DNA of 64,000 nucleotides from Hyphochytrium catenoides (lineage: Eukaryota > Sar > Hyphochytriomycetes > Hyphochytriales > Hyphochytriaceae): the NCBI GenBank assembly GCA_900088475.1, contig FLMG01003519.1, positions 20,103 through 84,102 of the forward strand, read 5' to 3'. The position numbers and the translations under genes were made by a program. The notes under the pieces were generated by a model, which worked only from the letters and a program-made list of their open reading frames with translations, was not told the origin of the DNA and searched no databases. This document shows, piece after piece, positions 49,701-60,325 of this stretch (position 1 is its first letter; each line of letters begins with the position of its first letter).

Positions 49701-51817
49701 TGGCTTAGTTTCACTCTTTAGACAGCAATGCAAGTGCTCTGCCAAGTGGCCTACCTGGACCCTTGTGAAGTCATCACCAAAAGACATGAACAGTATACGA
49801 ATGAAGCCTGTCATTTGGCTCCAATAGAACTCCATCTCAGAGGGGTAGGACTCCACAAATCTGCTCGAGAGATACCGAGGAGGAAGACAGGAGTTCTTGG
49901 TGAGATTGTCAAGGGACATAGTCACCGAAGCGGGAGGTTGCAGGGGATGGTAGCAAGAAGTAAGCGCAGAGCCGCTGACCCACCTCACCAACTAAGATAG
50001 GGTCAAAGCAAAGAGCTCCGGGTCTTCTCTAAATTGGTGGAGAAGGGAGAGGCACTGCAAGGTGTCGAACTTCTTGCCCTGTAACAGCTTCGCTAGTGCT
50101 CGTCTGTAACCTGAGTCCATTTGAGAAGAGACAGCTGTATCTGTAAGACGAGATGTAGTTAGCATAGAGTTGTGACAGAGGCCAGACAGCTCTTAGGCAT
50201 ACCAGCCATGAGCTGTTCCACATCTCCTTGGTATTGGTCTAACTTGCGAATGTAGTGTGTCAGAACGAAGACAAAATTGATAAAGTCTTGACGTTGTGCG
50301 CAGTAGTCGCAGACAGTGACTGCTTGAAACTCGTCTAGCTGCGGCAATGGCATTTTCTTTGAACAATGGGCCTGGCAAAACAAAAGACAGCAGCTCACGC
50401 AATACTGCCGCGATTTGAAGACCTATTCGTGGCAGAGTGATCGGAGGAACGACAGATGACACAATCAACCACCGTCCGGACGACCATAATCCCAGGTGCT
50501 CTTCGGCGAGGCAAGACTAACCGTAAGCTCGAGGTGGCAGCGAAAGCACTTCTGGTCAAGGACCTTGAGCTGCCTGTAGTTCTCTTGTCTTACAGCAGCA
50601 GCTACAGCAGAATTAGGGCTATTGGCAGGATTATGCCATTTGCTGAAGTTACAAGGGGTGATACGCACCTCTGCTTTGGCGATCACTAGCTTTGGTACGC
50701 TTGTTCGCCCAATAGCCAGCCGCAGTCGCTCCGGCGACGGGCCCAATCCCAGGTAGGAGGAGAGATCCAACCCATGCACCAGCTATCGCGGCGGCTGTCT
50801 TAGCGCGCCCTACCTAACTTAGTGGAAGGTCATATAGGGTCACCCATGATATAGTTAGGTAGAGGGGTAATAGTGGTGACCTAACCTTCGAGGTTCTTTC
50901 CTTTTGCATCTGAGTCCTGAGCTCGATATCGGCCAGTTCTCTTGCAGATCTTTTATCATTCGAAGGCTTACATGCTATCGCTTTTTGGGCTGCCAAAGCC
51001 ACTTTCAGCGTGCTCATCCATTGGTTTTTGCTTTCCAGAGTTGACGCTGAGCACTCTACAAAGCAGGTCCGCTGCTCAAGAACCACTTTGAGCAAAGGCT
51101 AAGGACAATGCATCCTCATGTACGCCTACCTTTACGGACTGGCCTCGAATACGAAAGGCGTTCTTATAATGGCCGATGATCCCCTTGCCTTCCCAGTGCT
51201 CCACTTCGAGAGCCGTCATTTCTCCTTGTATGTTCTGAGAGAGCGCTGCGTCGTGTTTTGTCTTGAACCAGCGAAAGCGAGTCCCTAGAAGTACGCAGTG
51301 TCTTGTTGTCAGTAGTCCATGAAACTTGTTGCTCCCACTTAGAGAGAGTCGCAGTTTGAGAGGTCCATCCAAGTGCGAGATCTGATGGGGAAGATCCTGA
51401 TTTGGATGTGCTACCACTGACTGCTGTCATGATAATAGCAATAGCCGGGAATCAGCTTCTGGCGGTCTCTGGATGTATTATATTATGACATTGACCCTCA
51501 CCTCCTTTCCAGGTGTTGAAGAGTTAGCAAGCTCTTCCCCAGTTCTGCCTCTCCTACTTGTACCTTCAAAGTTTTGTTCTTCCGCTGGCGGCTCCGCCTG
51601 AGGCTCCAAAGTGTGCTGGGTAACGGCCTTCTCTAAGGTCGGCCTCTTCAGCTCTTTGATTAGCTGAGCTTCCAGTAGATGGTTGTCCGAACCACCAATC
51701 GTTGAGGGCAAACTAGGACTAAGAATGTAAGTTGTCCAGGGCAATAACCATTAGGCCATAGACCGTCTTGCTCTGTTACCTGAGGTCAGAAACTTCGTCG
51801 TCACATACGTCCTCCAT
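46800..51817 (-). CDS. Phosphatidylinositol 4-kinase, type III beta-like, with N-terminal PH domain
   Basis: A multi-exon lipid kinase making PI4P from phosphatidylinositol. The ATG at 51817 starts MEDVCDDEVSDLS. After an acidic/polar leader, a PH domain spans about 51.4-50.9 kb (GSNKFHGLLTTRHCVLLGTR ... KNQWMSTLKVAL, with the C-terminal Trp). A helical region follows, including CDYCAQRQDFINFVFVLTHY. The kinase domain shows GWGMQTIIAKSFDDMRQEAF (ATP-site Lys) and LVDAYSLDSIKKH. The catalytic loop is LQIKDRHNGNIMLD and the activation loop IDFGFVLGMAPG. SLESAPFKLTVEMVDLMGG and GFLAAR match PI4K rather than PI3K. The last exon reads YDSFQRRSNKIMP before TAG 46800-46802. PI4KIII-beta acts at the Golgi; the PH domain would add lipid targeting. 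The final intron looks non-canonical (GG-AG). Confidence 0.88.
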
Positions 51818-54035
51818 TCGTGACTCCTCAGCAAATGTCCCCGCCACTTCCGGGGTGTTAAGCGGCGTTGATAAGTCTCACCGCCCGGGCAGTTTTCCCA
51901 GTGAGCTCAGAGTAGGGTTCGGCTTGGTTTGAGTCCCGGTCCTTGCGAGTCTTTCCAACGTGGAGCTCTACCGTTCTCCTGGGTGGCCGATGCATAGCTG
52001 TACATGACGGACCCTCCTATACACTCTCTACCATCACGAGTGGCAATCCAGGCCCGGCTTCTTCTTTGCCGGACAATGCAGAAAACTTAGGTTTCTGGCT
52101 ACGCAGGGCTCATCATTTGCCCCTTCTTTCTCGCCTCACTACGATGGGTATGGAGATGTTAGTCACTGCTTTATTGATTGCTTCTGAGCCTTTATTATGG
52201 ATCTTTTGTCGTAAAGGGCCATTGAAGGCCTAGTACTACGTGTTGAAAAGCGATATAAGTAGTCCTTAAAGGACCACGGCTACTGTGGCGATGTTAGTCG
52301 ATGGCCTCGCTCCTCCTCGCATGCATATCCGCTCCTCTGTCGCTCTGCCAGCTCGATGCCCAGAAGATTCTTGGTCCACAGCCCGTCGTTGTCTGAGGAC
52401 AAAGCCGACAACCTTTATCCGCAATGCAAAGAGAAGAATGTTATCTATGAGCTTGGCTGCTGGGAGCAAGGAAGGACGTTGTCGTGCAAACGTCTACTAG
52501 AAGCCTACAGGACATAACCGCTGCTCTCAAAAGAGAGAAGACGCCATTCTTTCCTTGCGTGCGGGAGATCTTTCGTCGTCTCACCTCAGCAACGCTCTAG
52601 GAGCCATAACATAGACATTCCTAGCCACCTACTAGCTCAACGATTCAGCTCCTGTTGTCAGCTCCTGTTGCTGCTGTGCCATCTACGAGAACAAGGAAAA
52701 CCCAGGCTGAGAAGGTCAAGGCACATAATCCCACGCAGCTCCACTACTGCTCTCTCTTTCTTCTCACTCGAAAGCCATCAACTCTTGGAGCCCACTGTTT
52801 TCCCTTTGAGAGCAGCACGAAGAGTGATGCCAAACAACTTCCTTTCACTCTTTAGTTCTGGATGTGAGTGAGGGGCGAGACGAAGGGCGGACCAGGGAGG
52901 TGCAGCTGACATCTTTGCAGGTTAACTTGGGGGAGCCAGAGCGAGGTATGATGCCTTGAAAAGAACGATGATGTGGCGTGGAATAGATACACGCTGTGCT
53001 TAGCTTCCCTTTCTTTCATAGATTTCAGGGTAAATCTTCTACTGTACGATGTTGGTCGGGACTGTACCACATTTGGCCGTGTCACATCATCCCTCGTCTT
53101 CGTCTTCTGCCTCTTTTTAGGGTAACATGCAGTACCTCGCAGCATTATCGCCGTTCAGTGTCCACGGAGCCGGAGGAGCAGCACACCAGCGGAGCCTCAG
53201 CATTGTCAACAGCAAGGAGATGAGAGACTTGAGAAGCCGCAGCAACAAATACTGATGATGTTTACTGGCTTTTCTTAGGCCTGGACAGCCCTGTTCGCTT
53301 CCTTCCGCTTTGCTGATGAGTGATGAGTACGTCCCCGTTGTTGGCCAGCAGAAAGAAGGCTCGCCACGAAGCGTTGTAAATCAGCAGCAGCGATCATGAT
53401 CCATACTAGATTTGTTAAGTGAATGGCGGTTGTCGTCGAAAGAAATGACAGCACTACTGACATCTCTTTATTAGTGGTAACAAGGACGCCCGCTCCTCAC
53501 TGCACCAGCAAACGCGGACTGTTCGTGCTACACTACTACTACTTTGTATCATAGTCAATGAAAGCGAGCCGCCTGGGAAGAAGAGGGTTTAACCACTGTC
53601 AAGGAAGAGGTTTTAATCACTGTCAAGGAATAAGTGTTGCTAGTGGATTGCTCTTCTTGAAGGGACAGGCGGATGGCAAGAACGGTCGGCGAAAATATTG
53701 GTCAGCCGAAGAAGAGCAAGCCATCGGGAGGCAGAGCATCAACCGAACCGAGGGCTTTGGTATCTTTTCTACCTACTACTAGCTTACAATGGCGCTTGCT
53801 TGTCTGGTCACCCACATCATCCGACAATAACAGATGATTATGCAAATGGTGTCTCCTTCTCCTCCTAATCAACCGTAACGCTTTGCTTAGCGTTATTAGA
53901 ACTATCCTTCTATCCCGTAGCTACGCAGTGCATCCCCTAAAGCGAGGCAACTGCACTGGTTCTTCATCACTGCGTGTTCGCTTATTGTTCTCATCATGAT
54001 GGAGAAGAAGAGGCTCATTAGTAGCGGTGACGTTA
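51818..54035. other. Intergenic 2.2 kb, no clear gene
   Basis: This holds the upstream region of the PI4K gene and the 3' flank of the intronless membrane-protein gene. Only short frames without domain content occur. A short tandem duplication lies at about 53583-53629. Confidence 0.4.
53583..53629. repeat. Imperfect tandem ~25-bp repeat
   Basis: Two adjacent units of the form AGAGGGTTTAACCACTGTCA and AGAGGTTTTAATCACTGTCA (each followed by AGGAA) lie in intergenic DNA. Confidence 0.75.
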
Positions 54036-55835
54036 TTAGAGCAAGCTAATATCCTTCGTTGGAGTAGTGGCGGAGGCACCAGCACATCTGCTGTAAGAGT
54101 TCTCACGAAGACTGGAAGAAGATGGAGCCGCTACGTATTGGTGTTGCGGCATCAAGCTGTTACCCGCCGTAGTCATTTCGCTACCGCCGCTCTCTTTGTG
54201 CTTGCGATCAGATCGACATCGTCGGCAACACACACAGCTCGAACAGCAATGGCAAGGGACCCAGCCAACAAGGAACAGCAGTATTGCCAAGCACACATAG
54301 CCAAGGACAATCCACAAAATTGTGCGGAACTGCTGCTTGCTGGGAGGGCTCAGTAGTACCAAGGCACCTCCAATGACCAACAAGCCGGGCAGGAAGATAA
54401 AGGAAAGGCTTTTGAGAAGCACCACCTGCCAGTATTCCCCACGGCTATCAGCTTGAGGAAGCGAGCTCCCTTCTTGTTCCTCAGGCAATGCTTCGGGTCG
54501 TTTGCGGTGGATCATGTGCCCTAACAATAGTCGAGTCATACAAGCGAACAGATAGAACCCAGCCATGACTAGGTATACCACCGCGGCTGTCCGGCTAAGA
54601 GGCCGCAGTGCCCAATATTGAATACGCATAGAAGCTTCCGTCCCTAAGGAGCTGCTAATGAAGTCCCATTCTGTAAGGTAGATGACGCCACATATAACAC
54701 CAATTAGTGCACAGCCCAGAGCAACGGCTAATGTTTCTTGCAGGAACCCTCGCGATCGACTCGGGGTCAACACTAGTGCCAGTACGAACACGAAGACGGT
54801 GATCACAATTAGCACTTCTGCTGCTCTGAGAGCCGCAAAGAAGGTGTCCTGGGTGGACTCCAGAGCTGTAGAGTTGGTCAGAGGAATAGTCCAGTTCACA
54901 AGGTTAAAAAGTTGTGAGCTATTCGAATAGCCTCGTTCGTCTAACTTTGCGGAAACCTCAGTGGCGACTGAGGTGAGATTCAGTATCAGTGTGCCGCCAC
55001 CTTCTGAAGTGACTATGACCTCGTTGGGAGAACTGCCTGTGAGAATAGCCAGGAACAACTCATGTGCCAGTCCGTTAGCCACACGCCAGGCCTTGGGGAA
55101 GCTCGGAGAATAGAGAACATCGGTGAGCACATCAGTGGCTTCTTCAGACAGCTGGTCGCACGGGGGACAAGGATCTGTGCTTCCAGATGCTTCAGATACC
55201 GTCTTAGCCGCAGACGGGTTGCTGTCGATTGCCTTCTGGACTGCCGTTGCAAAGGTAAAAATAATGGCATCAAGTATCTTTGGATCAGTAGCCATCGGTG
55301 CTGTCATGGACACCCACGACGAAGTGTGCACCAAAAGTGTTCGCACATACCATCCTGTCATTGCCAAGGGCACAGCGATGACGCCGATGAATAGGATGCT
55401 CCAGAACAGGCATAAGCGAAACCAACCCCAGACTGACGGTAGCCACCAGGATGGTCCTTTGCTGTCCATCCTCGTGGTGCAGCATCCGCGGGGTCTGTCA
55501 TATTGAAGGTTGGGTCCACTACCACCCTCCTGTTGAGAGCCATCTTGTTGCTGGTGGTCCTTTGGGCTACTCTTGTTGGCCCCTTCCTGGTTGCTAAGAC
55601 TAACAAATGCTGTTGCTCCGTCTTCGATATCATGAGTATTGTCAGCAGAACGAAGAGTGACGGCGATACTGCTTGACTCGGGTTCCTCTCGTCTATTGTT
55701 GCAGGTAGTGGTGGGAGGAGAGAGGAGCGGATTCCAGATTGTAACCGGGTCCCTGGCCGTCAAACCCTTCTCTTCTTGCCCACATACATCGCCATCGCCT
55801 GGCCCCCGTTCTCCACTACTCTGACCTATCTTCAT
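54036..55835 (-). CDS. Intronless multi-pass membrane protein resembling an actinobacterial family
   Basis: An unbroken 599-codon gene. About 135 polar cytosolic residues precede helix 1 (about 139-163). An outside domain follows (about 175-335), with a CPPC motif and N-glycosylation sequons. Further helices lie near 340-357, 366-386, 416-435, 470-492 and 500-520, and a Cys-rich CHCCSSCVCCRRC patch lies after the last helix, a likely palmitoylation cluster. The outside domain order resembles integral membrane proteins of Actinobacteria (family memory, not searched): FATAVQKAIDS, VLYSPSFPKAWRVANGLAH, then LFLAILTG, LILNLTSVATEVSAKLDERG, then two helices. Lack of introns in an intron-rich region fits gene transfer or retrogene origin. 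Function unknown. Confidence 0.78.
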   Translation of the reverse strand: MKIGQSSGERGPGDGDVCGQEEKGLTARDPVTIWNPLLSPPTTTCNNRREEPESSSIAVTLRSADNTHDIEDGATAFVSLSNQEGANKSSPKDHQQQDGSQQEGGSGPNLQYDRPRGCCTTRMDSKGPSWWLPSVWGWFRLCLFWSILFIGVIAVPLAMTGWYVRTLLVHTSSWVSMTAPMATDPKILDAIIFTFATAVQKAIDSNPSAAKTVSEASGSTDPCPPCDQLSEEATDVLTDVLYSPSFPKAWRVANGLAHELFLAILTGSSPNEVIVTSEGGGTLILNLTSVATEVSAKLDERGYSNSSQLFNLVNWTIPLTNSTALESTQDTFFAALRAAEVLIVITVFVFVLALVLTPSRSRGFLQETLAVALGCALIGVICGVIYLTEWDFISSSLGTEASMRIQYWALRPLSRTAAVVYLVMAGFYLFACMTRLLLGHMIHRKRPEALPEEQEGSSLPQADSRGEYWQVVLLKSLSFIFLPGLLVIGGALVLLSPPSKQQFRTILWIVLGYVCLAILLFLVGWVPCHCCSSCVCCRRCRSDRKHKESGGSEMTTAGNSLMPQHQYVAAPSSSSLRENSYSRCAGASATTPTKDISLL

Positions 55836-57663
55836 AATATCGACTACTAGAGCTCCGACTCGCCGTTGGTGTCTGCTGATAGAAAGTGGTTGATGATGTC
55901 GTCGCCCTCCTACCGCGACGGGAGGAGGACGAAAGGAAGCGAGGAGTTTGAGACCGAAGAGTCTGAAAAGGGTCCGGACCTAACGGGTATGGAAACTGTT
56001 CAGCTTGTAAGGAGAGAAGCTTCTTGACAACACGCAGAGATTGGCTTCCCGCCTCTTCATAAACAGCAAGACCACTCAAGCCGTCACACTTTGCTGCTTT
56101 TTATTATTCACCGAGCTCCGCAAAAAACTATCGGGAGCATACAGGATCTCCATTTACCACTGTTATACGTGCTCATCTTCAAAGAGCGGTCTGAATGATG
56201 ATATGGGTCTAGAAGAAAGAGGTAAGTGAGAAGCAACAGCACACACACGAACGCTTGGTGAGAGCTGCATTCTTCAGAGATACAGCGGTTCGTGAGGAGA
56301 AGGAAGAAGGAGGGACAGGACATTGTTGACAGCTGGGATGGCGGCAGCTGCCCACCCAAACAGCGGCAGCAAGCATCATCACACCACCCACCTATCGCCA
56401 CTACTCCTACCTAACTTCCTTCTTCTTCCACCTCTCTGCCCTTTCTATCGAGCAAGAGCCTTGTTCTCCACTGCCTTCCGGCCCTTCATGGTCTCACAGC
56501 AGCCAGCGTCAGACCGCTGTCTCTGGGTCCTCCTCCTCCTCCTCCTCCTTCACCCTGCCAACCAAACGACAGCAGCCGTACCGCCAATCCATGCAGCTCT
56601 TCTTTTTGCTGCTGCTGCTGCTGCTTCTTCGCTCCTCCTCCTCCGTTTCTTGCTCTCCTTCGGTGCTTTTTACTCCTACTAACAACAACAACAACAGTAC
56701 ACTAATAAAGACAGGCCAAAGTGTCACACCACAGCAAGCAGCAGCAGGTTCACTCAGAGGTGGTCGATGGGGCGCACAAGGAATTTGTTGATGAGGAAGA
56801 CGAAGGGTGCAGAAGGTAGGCAGGGCGGGCGCAGCTGCAGCAGGAGCACCAGCGACAACAGCAGCCAGAATCTGGTGGGCTGTGCTGGGCTTGCGAAGAC
56901 CAAAAAAGACGGAAGACAAAGCAGCAGAAGAAGTATGTCGTCTAAGGAGGCCAGAGGGTCAGCAGCAACAAAAGAAGAGTCGATGAGGAGGAGGAGAAGG
57001 AGTTGGCAAGCCAGCGCTGGCACGCCAAGAAAATGAGCAGGCAGCTGCCTCGCAACCTTTGCTGGTGATTTGTCCTTAGTTGGCGAGGAGACGACGCATA
57101 ATCTTAGTTGAAGATCCTTGTGCGTGGTGGTAGTGCTTCGAAGATCAGACATCTCTTCCAGAACGCTTCTCCATGTTGTGAGGATTGTGATCCTTTTCAA
57201 AGTAATAGTAGCATTGTGGGCGCTGGTGGTAGAGAGAAGGAGACAAAGATAGGATCAAGAGGCGGACTGCTGATTGGACTGTGGTGTGGCAGCTCTGTTA
57301 TGTGACTATTGCTGCAGAGATATGCAGCTAGACCACCCGGAAGGGCGGGCAGCAAGCCCAAGGCTTTTAGGAGAGGCTACACTCTCTCCTGTCAGAGGAT
57401 CCACGAAGGCTCTTTCTCTCCTACTAATTGGTGCGCTACGCCTGCTGCGGTAATGATGGGGAGGAAGGGTGGTCGACGACAGACCTACCCGTAGAGGCCG
57501 TAAGAAGGAGTAGTTATCAGCAGCGTCTCACTTTGAACTCTGTCAAGGACCGATGACGTCCTCTCACTGGCAATAACATAAAATATCAGCACTGCTCAGC
57601 AGATCGCAGCACGCTTCAAAAAGACGAGGAAGAATCGGTATATGTTCTCAGCTCATCAATAAG
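55836..57663. other. Intergenic, low-complexity triplet-rich
   Basis: This is the spacer between the divergent intronless membrane-protein gene and the PLAC8 gene. It contains CTC, CTG/CAG and AAC triplet runs around 56530-56700. The long frames on both strands at 56323-57200 are poly-Leu or poly-Ser products of these runs and are not called as genes. Confidence 0.45.
56527..56697. repeat. Triplet-rich low-complexity tract
   Basis: It contains (CTC)n near 56530-56550, (CTG)n near 56608-56628, a CTC/TTC run near 56625-56650 and (AAC)n near 56684-56697. This is microsatellite-like DNA in an intergenic region. Confidence 0.85.
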
Positions 57664-58692
57664 ATGTTGCCCTCATCACCTAGAATCCCATGCCCCTCGT
57701 GTGGGAGGTCCATGGACGAGGTCGAAGGGCAGCATCGCTGCCTAGTCTGTCAACAAGGAGCCACGACAGACCCACCACCGCTATCTGACGGCTTAACGAC
57801 ACCAGAACGGACTAATAACAAGCCTTTGATGAACACAGCCACCACCATCACGCCCTCATCAAAGGACAGTGAGAAGACCAAGGCCAATATGATTAGTGAC
57901 CCTGGCTATCCTCCTTCTGACATTATGGCGGCTCCACCAGCACAGATAATAGCAGCACCGGAACAGGAGTCGATGATGACAGGGCCAACCCAGCTTCCGC
58001 TGGCCCCAGTTGTTTACGTGATGGTTCCTCCTCATCAGTCACTTCCAGCCGAGCAGCTCCAACCTCTGCCTAAGCGAGAGTGTGATGAACAAAAGTACTG
58101 GAAACCCTATACGTACGCTTGGCGGGCCGACCTGTTTGGCTGCTTTGACCATATTATCCCAAACTGCTGCGTAGCGTATTGGCTGCCGTGTATCACCTAT
58201 GCGCAGGTCAACTCGCGGATGGGTCTTCTCTCCTTTGGATGGTCGGTGGTGCTCTCGTTAACGACGTGGGCAGGAATAACGGCTGGCATCGTTATGTGGG
58301 CCGTCAAAGATTGTTACTACAGCGAAGTCTACGATCAATCCACGGGAGTATTCCTCTATTCCTACTACGTATGTGACTATGACGCTGTCAACTACATTGG
58401 CATAGTCCTTGTTTGGCTCTTCTTCCTGATCTTCATGGCCCTTCTTGGCTGGCAGCGAGTGGTTATCGTTAGAACCTTGGTACTTCCAGGAGACCCCTGC
58501 ATGGACGTCTGTCTGGCGACGCTCTGCCCATGGTGCTCCTTGGCTCAAGTTGCTACTCAGGTTGGCTCCTACAAAGAGGGCAGATGTGGTTTAGGGCCTG
58601 CACCACTTGCACGACGAGACGGATTCCAAGGAGGAGCTTATGAGACGCATCCCACGTACGCACCTCTTGCCACTCCTGGCGCTGTTGCATAG
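57664..58692 (+). CDS. PLAC8-family membrane protein with N-terminal zinc-ribbon-like motif
   Basis: An intronless 342-codon gene. Residues about 9-30 hold two CxxC pairs (CPSC and CLVC), a small zinc-ribbon-like motif. A Pro/Ala/Met-rich linker follows. The PLAC8 domain starts near residue 150: YAWRADLFGCFDHIIPNCC, then CVAYWLPCITYAQVNSRMG. Two membrane helices flank a Tyr-rich loop, the second helix including IVLVWLFFLIFMALLGW. The second half of the domain is GDPCMDVCLATLCPWCSLAQ, then VGSYKEG, with the conserved Cys cluster and Gln. PLAC8 proteins in plants and fungi affect metal transport and organ or cell size (FCR/PCR-like). The role here is unknown. The linker and zinc ribbon before the domain lengthen it beyond a minimal PLAC8 protein. 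Confidence 0.85.
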   Translation: MLPSSPRIPCPSCGRSMDEVEGQHRCLVCQQGATTDPPPLSDGLTTPERTNNKPLMNTATTITPSSKDSEKTKANMISDPGYPPSDIMAAPPAQIIAAPEQESMMTGPTQLPLAPVVYVMVPPHQSLPAEQLQPLPKRECDEQKYWKPYTYAWRADLFGCFDHIIPNCCVAYWLPCITYAQVNSRMGLLSFGWSVVLSLTTWAGITAGIVMWAVKDCYYSEVYDQSTGVFLYSYYVCDYDAVNYIGIVLVWLFFLIFMALLGWQRVVIVRTLVLPGDPCMDVCLATLCPWCSLAQVATQVGSYKEGRCGLGPAPLARRDGFQGGAYETHPTYAPLATPGAVA

Positions 58693-58986
58693 CTAAGTGT
58701 CCAGCTTTGAGAGCTGACAATGAAGTGCTTTGTAGGATAGGGTCATTGCGTAGACAATCTCATTTTCGACTAATGGAACAAACTCTATGTCTAGCCTTTC
58801 TTCAGTAGTAGTACGCTCCTTTCTGTCACAAAAACCAGCAGTGAGAGGAGACCTCTGTTCATTTCTCACACTCGCGAGCTTCGCCAAGGGCCCTAAGAAG
58901 GAAAATAAGAAAGCCACGCGACGCTGCTTGCCACCTCCAACTATCAGCTTGCCCATGATGATGCTACCTAGTTCCTTAATGCCAAA

Positions 58987-59064
58987 CGGAGGGGTTTGTA
59001 CCGTCGGCGAGTCTGCTAGTGCTAATTCTTTGGGGGCCGCCTGCCTGCCAGGGCATGGCAAAGG
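58987..59064. repeat. 78-bp direct repeat, copy 1
   Basis: It runs from CGGAGGGGTTTGTACC to GGGCATGGCAAAGG and appears identical to 59276-59353, 289 bp downstream. The flanks differ. Confidence 0.92.
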
Positions 59065-59275
59065 TGGAATATCCAGGGAGGAGGGATATTAGGTTTTCCT
59101 GGCGCGGGTGTAGGATGGGGCTGACCTCCTACGTCACTTTCAGATTTCCTCGGTCAGCCTCAGCCTCTGCCGCCTGCCAAATCTAGACACGGCGGCAACG
59201 GATAGAAGAAGCGAGACTGACTAGACCTATGCGCTGCCGCAGAACAGTCAGAAACTCGGCCTGAGACAGGCTTGG

Positions 59276-59353
59276 CGGAGGGGTTTGTACCGTCGGCGAG
59301 TCTGCTAGTGCTAATTCTTTGGGGGCCGCCTGCCTGCCAGGGCATGGCAAAGG
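59276..59353. repeat. 78-bp direct repeat, copy 2
   Basis: The second copy of the 58987-59064 sequence, same orientation and same length, apparently without differences, which suggests a recent duplication or an assembly effect. Confidence 0.92.
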
Positions 59354-59671
59354 CTACGCTCACGGTAAGGCAAGAGAAGTAGACCAGCAAGCAGCACGAC
59401 GACTAGCTCATGCGATCGATGAACTTACAAGACTCAATAATCATCATCACTACTTTGGAGACTCATACTGCTGTCTTCCACCTTACTGCCTATTGGATGA
59501 TCATATGACGACATCGATTGATTGATAATAGTGCTCTAGCGACTTTATAACCTGGTACCTATTATCGACAGCTCACTACGCCTTCTAAGCCACCCGTTCG
59601 ACCGCACACTTGTTACCAACCGCTCAAGACCTTTTCTCCAAGAGCCAGTGTCACTGATGAACTGGCAGATC

Positions 59672-60325
59672 CTAGACTCCATCTGATGGATGGCTTACCG
59701 CCACATAGGGAGCAGCTACCTCTTGGTCCTCAGGAGTTCTCCGGACATCTTCTGCGACCCCCTGCTTAGGCAATCCCGCTGCCTTCCTAATGTTGTGATG
59801 CTTGTAGCTGTAGATAGCACACCAAAGCGATCCCAGAAAGCAAAGTGCAGTCAGGAAAGTGTAGACTGTGGCGACACGTAGAAGATCACACTTTGGAATG
59901 TGTGCACTGTCCAGTTTGTCAGATATTTGACTTTCCGCTGACGCACCAACAGAGCCAGTGGGGAGGCTAGCAAGAGCAGCGTCAATCTTATCTCGGTAGT
60001 AGTCACAGAACCTAATGAAATTGTTGGCCGCCAAGCAAACTCCAATGATGGTTAGGGAGAGAAGGAAAGAGATGTCCATGAAGATTGCCAAGTCTGGATG
60101 AAAGTGATGATGCTTGCTGCAGGTGGTTGCCAGGATCCAAACCGTCATGAAGATTATTGTCAAGCCACCGAAGGCTATTGCAGAATACACCGGACTGAGC
60201 TCGGACTGGTAGGGTGCACCATTGAGTCCAGGCGCGGCTGTACAGATTACTATCACTGCGCACACCCATGCAAGCACACGAAAGCACAGGGCGCATTTCT
60301 CGGATGAAGCGAGCGAACGAGACAT
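59672..60325 (-). CDS. Four-helix MARVEL-like membrane protein
   Basis: An intronless gene of about 217 residues starting at MSRSLASSEKCALCFRVL (ATG 60323-60325, in a purine-rich AAGAAAATG context). The frame is open to an upstream ATG at 60412. Four membrane helices are seen: VLAWVCAVIVICTAA; AIAFGGLTIIFMTVWILATT; IFMDISFLLSLTIIGVCLAA; VYTFLTALCFLGSLWCAIYS. Helices 3 and 4 are separated by a ~50-residue loop with Cys and acidic residues, and a short charged tail follows. This topology and the first-helix pattern are MARVEL/synaptophysin-like; family membership is inferred from topology rather than a signature residue. It probably acts in vesicle membranes or cell-surface domains. It converges on the PLAC8 gene. 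Confidence 0.7.
   Translation of the reverse strand: MSRSLASSEKCALCFRVLAWVCAVIVICTAAPGLNGAPYQSELSPVYSAIAFGGLTIIFMTVWILATTCSKHHHFHPDLAIFMDISFLLSLTIIGVCLAANNFIRFCDYYRDKIDAALASLPTGSVGASAESQISDKLDSAHIPKCDLLRVATVYTFLTALCFLGSLWCAIYSYKHHNIRKAAGLPKQGVAEDVRRTPEDQEVAAPYVAVSHPSDGV

Larger units (their letters stand above)
58693..59671. other. Convergent intergenic spacer with a 78-bp duplication
   Basis: This separates the 3' ends of the PLAC8 gene (+) and the MARVEL-like gene (-). It contains two direct copies of a 78-bp sequence. Short frames across it have no domain content. Confidence 0.5.

Noticed and set aside
56323-57200. Long overlapping frames on both strands rich in Leu, Ser or Ala
   Set aside because: They are translations of CTC, CTG and AAC triplet runs, occur on both strands at once and have no domain or splice support.
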